A stretch of DNA of 64,000 nucleotides from positions 2,431,934 to 2,495,933 of the forward strand of contig OY725494.1 in the NCBI GenBank assembly GCA_963281255.1, in the 5' to 3' direction. Positions 47,701 through 56,700 of the stretch are shown piece after piece. Each line of letters begins with the position of its first letter. Position 1 is the first letter of the stretch. Made by a program: the position numbers and the translations under genes. Origin of the DNA: Aphrocallistes beatrix (taxonomy: Eukaryota; Porifera; Hexactinellida; Sceptrulophora; Aphrocallistidae). The notes under the pieces are model-generated. The model was not told the DNA's origin. It saw only the letters and a program-made list of their open reading frames with translations, and searched no databases.

Positions 47701-50700
47701 TTGTGCCAATTTGTGCCAAAACCACAGATTATAGTATAGCTAGGAAGGATGAAGTGAAAAATTACAACATAATCACATAGCATATTCGGATATTCCAAAG
47801 AATCATCAGCTATGTGATAAGTAAATTTCGAAAAACTGTGTTAAAAGACAGTTTAGAGGGTCGATAGTGTTAGGACAATTGAGAATGGATTGTTGTTACA
47901 TTCCTGACACATTCCTGCATTGCTAGGGAAAATATCGCCAAATATAGTCAAGTGAGCACTTAAACGAAGGGAACTTTTACGCAGATTACGTATACGTATC
48001 TCCATACAAATTGGAAAATTTTTAATGTAGAAATTATATGCATTAACATCTTAAAATGTGTCCCAATGTGGCACTTAAAGTGGTTCCACCAATTTTGGGG
48101 GATTTTTAGTATGATACTTAAGTTGCTTCCCTCGTTCATTTACCACTGAAATACTCTTGCAATTTGTTCCATCTCCAACCACATATTGACTGGACTACTG
48201 CCCTGTTTCCCGAGCATAATATATCCAGAGAGTACATTTTATATTGATATGCCAATAACCTTTAGCAATGTGAATTTGGGAGCAGAAATAGTTAGTGAGA
48301 CTATTTCAGATCTCAAAATTACTTTTTTACTCAGCAAAAATTGACAAATTGACAAATTTGATGAATTTTGAGTGATATCGATTATAACATTAAGACAGAC
48401 GTATTTAGAGATGTTATCTACCTTATAAATAATCAATGTGAGTCTAGGCGTCCGAAAGACGCCTTTGGCGGGCACAAAGTGTCCACCAGCCGCACGGCCC
48501 AAGCAAGCGAAGCGCACTTGTTATTTATATCAGACAGAAGATACTAGGTAATACTAGAAGTAGTAGACAGCTAGATATCACGTCAACATACAACAAACAG
48601 CAAATACAATTACTTAACTTGAGCATCAATATCTTCTGTAGTATAAAGTAGCATGGTATTTAGAAACGATAGGTTTGATCATCCTATTGACACTCCTGAG
48701 CTTCCGCTTCTGTCGCAGATAACTTCCCACAAGCATAGTCACGAGATACAAATAATTGAGAGCCATTACTGTTGTGTAAAGGATGAAAAGGATATGTGCA
48801 ATATCACGAGACATTTGATTGGAATCAAGCCCAAAGTCTCTACTATTGATAAAGAGATTTTGTAGAGAGAGAAGATTGGGAGGTTGTATGCAATCAGCAA
48901 TTAAGAACAGAGAAATAGCCACAGCTACTAGAATGGTAGATACTTTGAAATGTATACGGATAAATTGCTCATTACGATACGAGGTTCTATCTTTGAATAA
49001 TCTTGCTTCAGTCTCTCTGCTTTTCAGGTGCGTATAAAATCTATGAGCGTAGAGAAGGTAGAGGACCAAGTCAATGGACAGTAGTGTTGCCAGCACCGCA
49101 GCATATAGGAAAGCTACCTCCAATTCTTGAAAATACAGTAGAGTTCGCTTATTAGCAATTGCCTTATTAGCAAGATTCGCTTATTAGCAAGTTTTTTCAG
49201 TGCACAGAGCAAAGGTATAGGGATTTATGTATAAACAAGTTCGCTTAATAGCAAGTTCGCTTATTAGCAAGATTTGCTTATTAGCAAGTTTTTTTAAGGT
49301 CCCAATGGACCAAAATGTATTAATTATGTTCGCTTATTAGCAAGTTCGCCTATAAGCAAGTTTTTAGAAAAACTTGCTAATACACGAACTTTTAGTTCGT
49401 TTATTAGCAAGAAAAACTTGCTAATACGCGAACTTTTAGTTCGTTTATTAGCAAGAAAACTTGCTAATACGCGAACTTTTAGTTCGTTTATTAGCAAGAA
49501 AACTTGCTAATAAACGAACTTTTAGTTCGTTTATTAGGAAGAACTTGCTAATAGAGATTATTCTGTACATATTATGTATTAATTAATTTACATTCTTCAA
49601 TTTGGAGAAAATTGTGGTTGCTTTTGAATAGAGTAGAAAGTTTCGTAAGTATTATACAGTAGAGTTCGCTTATTAGCAAGTTCGCTTATTAGCAAGTTTT
49701 CTCGAGCAAAACCCGACTTGCTAATAAGCGAACTCTACTGTATACTTTATTTTCATATAAGAACGCAAGGGTTACAGACACTACACATCTCACAGCAATG
49801 CAAACACTCCACCTCAAGACTGTGCTCTTGTAAGGGCAATGGAAATACGTTAACCAGAGAACTTTCATGAGTAGGCATGGTATAGCAATGTGGCAGTTTA
49901 GGGATATGATGCGCAGATAGTTGAAACATAGGAAAGGGAGTACTCCTAGCACTGGATTGAAGATCAGAAATATATTAGTCAGAATGGGAGAATAGAGTAC
50001 CAAGCATGAGAAATTGTAAAAAAACTCGAAGATGACAATGATAATTATGAAATTAGTTATCATTGATTTTATTTTAAGGTTTTTGACGTGGTTCTGATAG
50101 TCAGGAATAATAAGATCATCTTTAGAAACACTCTTGATGTCTAGAATCAGGAGATACCTCCTCCTCACAAAGTAGCAAAGTACTACCAACGCTAATATGC
50201 AGAATGCTAGATTAGTAAAGGAATAAATGCAGCCCACTACCCTATTGATGTGGGATAATTCCAGCATCTCATCTGGATATCGTGTGTTATTTTTCGCAGC
50301 TGAATTCATTTAACATTTCCGATTACATGAGTCCATCCGCTTTTATATTCAATTTCTCGATGCTTAGTACGTATACTTTTCTTACATCAACCTTATGTCT
50401 ATATCATCGTTATATCTAGTAAGATTGTATTTCCATTACAGCGAAAAGAATATATGCTTTGTTGTACTTCTATTTTATGTCATCTAAATTTAACTGAAAG
50501 TCTAAATTGTCTAATCCACATACATAATGTGTAATAAGAAATACTTACAGTAGTGCTTTCATTCTGTTTCCACCTGATATCCTTTTGTGCAATTCTTCCC
50601 CTTTCTCATAATTCTAACCTACAGAGAACGTTGGAACTAGTGAGAGAGCGCCTCATCCACCTGAAGGGGTTCTTAGATTCAAATCCTTCTCTCAGGAATG

Positions 50701-53700
50701 TACCAGGTCCACTGGAACCTATATCTACCAACACATCAGCTAACTTATCTATCTTCAAACAAAGTATTCTCTCTCACCCGGACACAATTAATGGTAAGGT
50801 GCTACCCATTCTTTTTGCAGAATTGAAAAACCATATTGCGACGTATTGGAGCCGATTTTGATTACAATCGTTATCGACTATTTCCACATCCTATCGCAAC
50901 GTTGTTGTCAAGGTTTATGATCGTGATCATGTTAGCTGTCAGAAAGATGACGGATTGTGATTGTTATCGATTGCAAAATATCCAGAATTTATTGTAACTA
51001 ATTATAATAAGCTCCAACCAGGGTTTCCTCTAAGCGTTTTGACTGGCCGGTTGGCCGGTCAAATTGACTATACAATATCCTTGAAGCCTTCAAATCGAAG
51101 GAAGTACGATTTGCCTAGGGTGGGAAAATCAAATTCTGAACTCAATGTTAATTTTATGCGACCAATAATTATTAATTAACAAGATTTCTTTTTATTTATT
51201 TTAGTGTATAATTAGTTTCATTTTTCGAATGCCTTCAGTAAAACTCTGGGAAAAAGAATGCTCCAGCTGGCTTCAAGTGCGGTCCGTCGGGGTAAATCCG
51301 GACATTCAGGGGTACCGTTGTAAAATATGTTCAGAACGAGGGATGAAGCCGGCCAATTGTGGCACCAAACTTGCCTTTGGGGAACACTGGCTCCAACCCT
51401 AGTGATCTTTGAAATTTGTTTACTTTATGGACATGTTCTTCCCTAATATTCTCAATCAGTCTAGGGCGATTTATCCGTTACAATACTCCAACAGTATTTA
51501 CTCATCGTGTCATAGAAATAATTAATAGTTTTAAGCATACCACCAACCATGGCCTACTTAATATACTTAATATATTAAGTAGGCCATGCACCAATTGAGT
51601 AGAGGCAATAGTTGTTAGGTTTAGTTCAGTGTACTTCTTATCTATTTTGTTGTTTCTCCTATACAGCATTTACTTTCGCGGTTTACAATTCGGGTTAGTA
51701 TAATGTCGTTACTCTGACACTAATATTGCATTCAGAACTGAGGTTATCGGTATGGTGTGTTTAGATCCTTCATATCAGCGTCAGTTGCTGGATGCAGTAC
51801 GATCCGAGTGCCAGCAGTTCGAGTCTCTCCATCAGATTACAGAACTTTCGATCGAACTTCTGTCTCTCCTCATTCTTTTGTCGCAGCACCAGCTCCCTCT
51901 AATAATCAAATCTCTTCCAAAAGACCAGCAGGAAGACCTCACTATCATGACCTATAACGACCTCGTACTCGTGTACAAGCAAGTCACCAGCGCTCTCCTC
52001 TCAGCTCTGTTAGCTCGGTGAGGATTTGAAATTCATTAGTTATTTAAGTGTATTATATTCCAATCAGATCTGTTTTAAATGATTTTTAAATTATACAAGT
52101 TCTCTACTACGAGATAAACAACTGTCTTTCAATTACCTATTATAATAACTATTAATCCATGATAAAGTAAAGCATTCTCGTATTGAATATGTATGTATGT
52201 TATTTCTATCAGTTAATTCTTTAGCCCAACGGTGCTAATATACTTTTGTTACGGGATGCATACCAGGGACGCAATAGGAAAGTATTATACGTACATGGAA
52301 TCTACAAAAGCAGGACATAATGAGTAAATTGAATATCATGTAAAAGGGGGCCACTCTCGAAAATTAGCTCAATAGAAGATTGAAAAAAGCGGGACGTTCC
52401 GCCGAAAACGGGACAGTTGGCATGCATGTGATGGGATTATGAATAGAGGAAGTAGTCTGCTTAAGATTTTGTTGAATTTGATTGATTCTAATTAACCATT
52501 AGTCTTGCTCTTCCTTGTCTAGATACCATCGAGACGAGCGTATGACGGAGGAACTGAGTCACAGACTCCTGCAACTCACACCGAGTCTCTATTCTGCTGA
52601 TGATGCTAAGAAGGCTAAAGCAGAGGAATGTATCTCAATCGCCACTGACCTGGCAGCAGAAGTCTCAGCTAAGGTACATTGACCTGAACTGTGTAGCTAA
52701 TCAATTCTGCTCTATTCTCTCTAAAAGTCTCCTAGCCACAGAGGACATCCACAGGCTAGGATAAGCGGTCTAGGAGAGTAGAGAGTGGGATACTACCGAC
52801 AACTCATTGTTTTACACGTAGTCTTTCTTTTGATTCATTTTGGCGCCATCAAGACTAAGATCGGTTAACAAAATATGTTTGGTATTCCCCTTCAGATATT
52901 CCTTGGACGGCAGCTCTGGACTGCTCGCGTAGGAAATACGCCGCTACTCAGTATACACTGTATATAGTCTACGTAATGTGTTCTAAATTTGAAATGTTTT
53001 GAACGATCTTACTTTGTTATAGTCCCAGAGAGAATCCCTCTTAGAGGAGAGTTTACAGTTACTCATGGCTGTCTCTCAGCAAGTCAACCTTCCTCTGGTC
53101 TGTGACAAGTACTACCAGATGCACTTCTTCAATGGAATTGTAGACCTGTGTCTGTCTGCCGCTCAGAAACTAGATCCAGACAACCGTGCTAAGTCTTATG
53201 TGGATAACGGGAAACCTCCTACTGATACGAGAGGTAAGTCCCTTGTTATATACGTATGTATTAGTACGTATGGTATTAACTTTATAGTTGATAACTTAAT
53301 ATTTGTGATTTTTGCTTCTTTCCCCCAAATTAATTTTACAAAAACGATTTCTTACTACAGTAGAGAACTTTGCTACTAGCTTAGTTAACCAGATTGCATA
53401 TGAATATAAATTCCAATCCCACCCAATCGTAGCTACGAAAAGATAAATTGAGTCAAGTGCACTATTAATTTAGATAATTTCGTATTTAGCCTTATCTCTA
53501 CACCAGGAAGGCCATACTTTTCCGATTAACCAGTTAGCCAACAGTTACTATATAGTCCTTAAAAGTACGTTGAGTAGTTAGGTTGAAAGTTAATGACTCC
53601 TCATACATAATACTTTATTACACAGTTTGTATCATATCCAATGCATGGGTATATTTATAGCATAAGCTTAGCGAACTGATTTGCAGAGTGCAGCAGCAGA

Positions 53701-56700
53701 TGATACCCAGCAATTAAGCAAAACTGTACAAGCTAAAGTTACATGCATATATGCTGTGTTAGCGGTCTCTAATTGGGAGCTGTAGCAGAAGAAGAGGTCA
53801 CATCAGAGAGTACTGTGAAAATACTTTTGAAAGACTGCGCCCATGCTTTCTTTGTAACACTGGTAGTCAGAATCACTGTTACTTGGACCGCTGCGATCCC
53901 CGTCGCCATGTCAGCTATAATTGCGAAGACAGGGTGCATATAGCTCTTGTAAGCCGTATCACACAGAGTAGGAGCTTGTGATTGATTTTTAAGAATTCCT
54001 GGATTGTAGAGCAGTGTCTCACAAGCGAAGAATTCCTCTTGCAGGATATCTGAGATCTCATTGGTTGCAAATGAGTAGGATATTTCTGTAAAGATGAAAA
54101 AGGTTGTGAAGAAAACCTGAATGGCGAAGATGATTAATCTAATTTCATAACTCTTGAACCGAACTATTTCTCTGTATGTTAGCAGATACCTGTTGATCTG
54201 CACACGATAGATGGTGATGGTGATCAATGTCAAAACTAGACCAGTTAACATGATGAGTGGCGCTATTACCATTATGAAGGGTGCTATGCGATTTGCCAAT
54301 GGAAATGGTAGGAGAGGTAGGCGAACGAATGAATATTGCTGATATAGGCCGATTGTCAATATTGGGAATATTGCAGGAATTCCCAAAGCAATAATAATTT
54401 CAATTACGATTAGTACTCTCTTTCGCTTCACAGACTTGAATATCTGCGAGTGAGGAAACTGGATGTGGAGGAATATGTTGAGTGCGGCAACGAAGAAGCT
54501 GAAGTTAAATGCTGTGAATGAATAATGCGAAATGACTCCGAATATGGACACTTGTATTGGAGTATTTTGTGCAACAATGTTGTAATCCTCGTTTCTGCCT
54601 CCACAAAAGAATACATGTGGCCCTGCTATCGCTGCAACAGAGAGCACTGCACTCAGACCTATCAGGGTGAGGAACATGAACAGATAGATTATCCTAGGAA
54701 ATTTAACGCTGCCTGGCACGCGAATGAATATGATGAACCCGACGAGGGCAGACAGAAGTTCTATTATGCTCGTAATGATCGTAGTTGCCCTGTAAGCTTT
54801 AAAGTAATCTTCTCCGAACGGGTGCCAGAGGCCACAAATGGGGACACACATGTGTGAATTGAATACGAAGAGGGAAGGACACGCAAAGTCCCCTGATCCG
54901 TTAGAGAAGTTATAAGCATTTGGGGCAAGCCTGGTTTGGTTATATCCAATCGAATGATTGAGAATGTCGAAATATGGTCTTGAAACATTTTCCAGAGACG
55001 GCCTTGCAAAGTATCCGATTATTAGAGGGCTAAGCATACTTGCCCACACCGTGGTGATGGAGACAACGAGAGCTACTCTGTAACTGCTTTTCACTACCGC
55101 AGATCGTATCTCTTCTTTTTTGACTCTGCTTCTCATATACTCCTGTGTTTTTTGAGACATTGCTCCATCATCTTTGCTATGCGATTCCATGTAAGGTTTC
55201 GACCCAGAAGCAGCCATTCGATTTGATGTCTTAATTAGCCATTCCGTTTTATACTATTCAGGTGGGATATTTTCACATGATTGATCGAGATATGTGAATT
55301 ATCCTTTCCCAATGTATCGTAAGTACTGCATCAGACTTCTGCGAGTAAACCTATCCATTCAATTACATTAGATTCACCTCTATTGTTGTGAAGTATGTAC
55401 TTTTTGAGTTGATTATATCACCAGAAGAAAATACTCATAATGTAAACAGTATATCGTTGTGCATTTTAATTGCTATTATTCATTATTGTTATTACACTCA
55501 TGTATCTTATGCATCTTCTTACTGAATAATTCTATGATATGTCAGTTATATTTTTTCCCAAAATTAGGATTTAAATGTTAAATTTACCCAAAATAATTGC
55601 AACAGGATTGCTTGCTAAAAATTGATTCCTTTATATTGTGTCTAAATTATGTTCTAATAATACTATGTCTCATAGTTGCAATTCAAGTAAAATCTTCTTA
55701 TATATTAAAACGCTAGGATTTTTTTGTCCTAATTGATTGAAGAATTGGCAAGCCGTAGAGATATGAAAATTGGAATGTAGGTGTCAAATGATATGATTAC
55801 GATTAAGTTCTAAGATCTAATGCGAAATTTTCATACCTCTACAAAAAAAGTGAAAAACAATTTTCACACCTTTTCTATACAATATACAGTATATGACTAT
55901 TGACTACACTATCACAATATAAATCATTGTACGATGCTAGAATAAATTGTCATTGTTATTAATACTTCAAAGCCACAACTTATGTTTGATATCTTAAATG
56001 TATTATAGTGTATAGCAATAAAAAATAATATTTGCATATTTTCACACATTTATATACACATTTTCACACCATATGAAGAATTTTGAAAAATATGCTAGAG
56101 ACTAGCTTCCAACGGGTGACATGGGGTTTTTAGGGGTGTAAATTTCGAATATCATATTTTCGGATCTATATGAGAAAACATTTGTTAACTTTTGTTTACA
56201 ATAGATACATAAAGTAAACAAATTACCAAAATAGGCTAGAGACTCTTCCAACGGTTGTTTTCAGAGGTATAGATCTAGAATATTATATTTTCGGATCTAA
56301 AGGGTGTAACAAAATTGATGCCCTATCAAATTTGTTATTATAATATTCGATTGGATAGGCGTAATTAATTAATCACTTTCCAATATATCCACCATTAAGT
56401 TTAACACAAGTTTTAACCCTCTCAGGCATACTGCTAACAAGGTTATCTAAAATATTAGGGGTTATCTGCGACCATGCCAATTTCAGCAGTTTTTCGAGCA
56501 CTTTGGTTGCCTCCTCCATACCATCGACGGTGCTCTGCACAATAGCCCACAAATTCTCGATGGGATTCAAGTCTGGTGAGTTTCCGGGCCAGGTACCTTT
56601 AGCCCAGAATGCTTTTAGATGTTGTCTGCACCAATCTTGCGTCCTTGTAGCATTGTGAGCAGGAGCCCATCTTGTTGGAAAGTGTATTCGGACATGTTTG

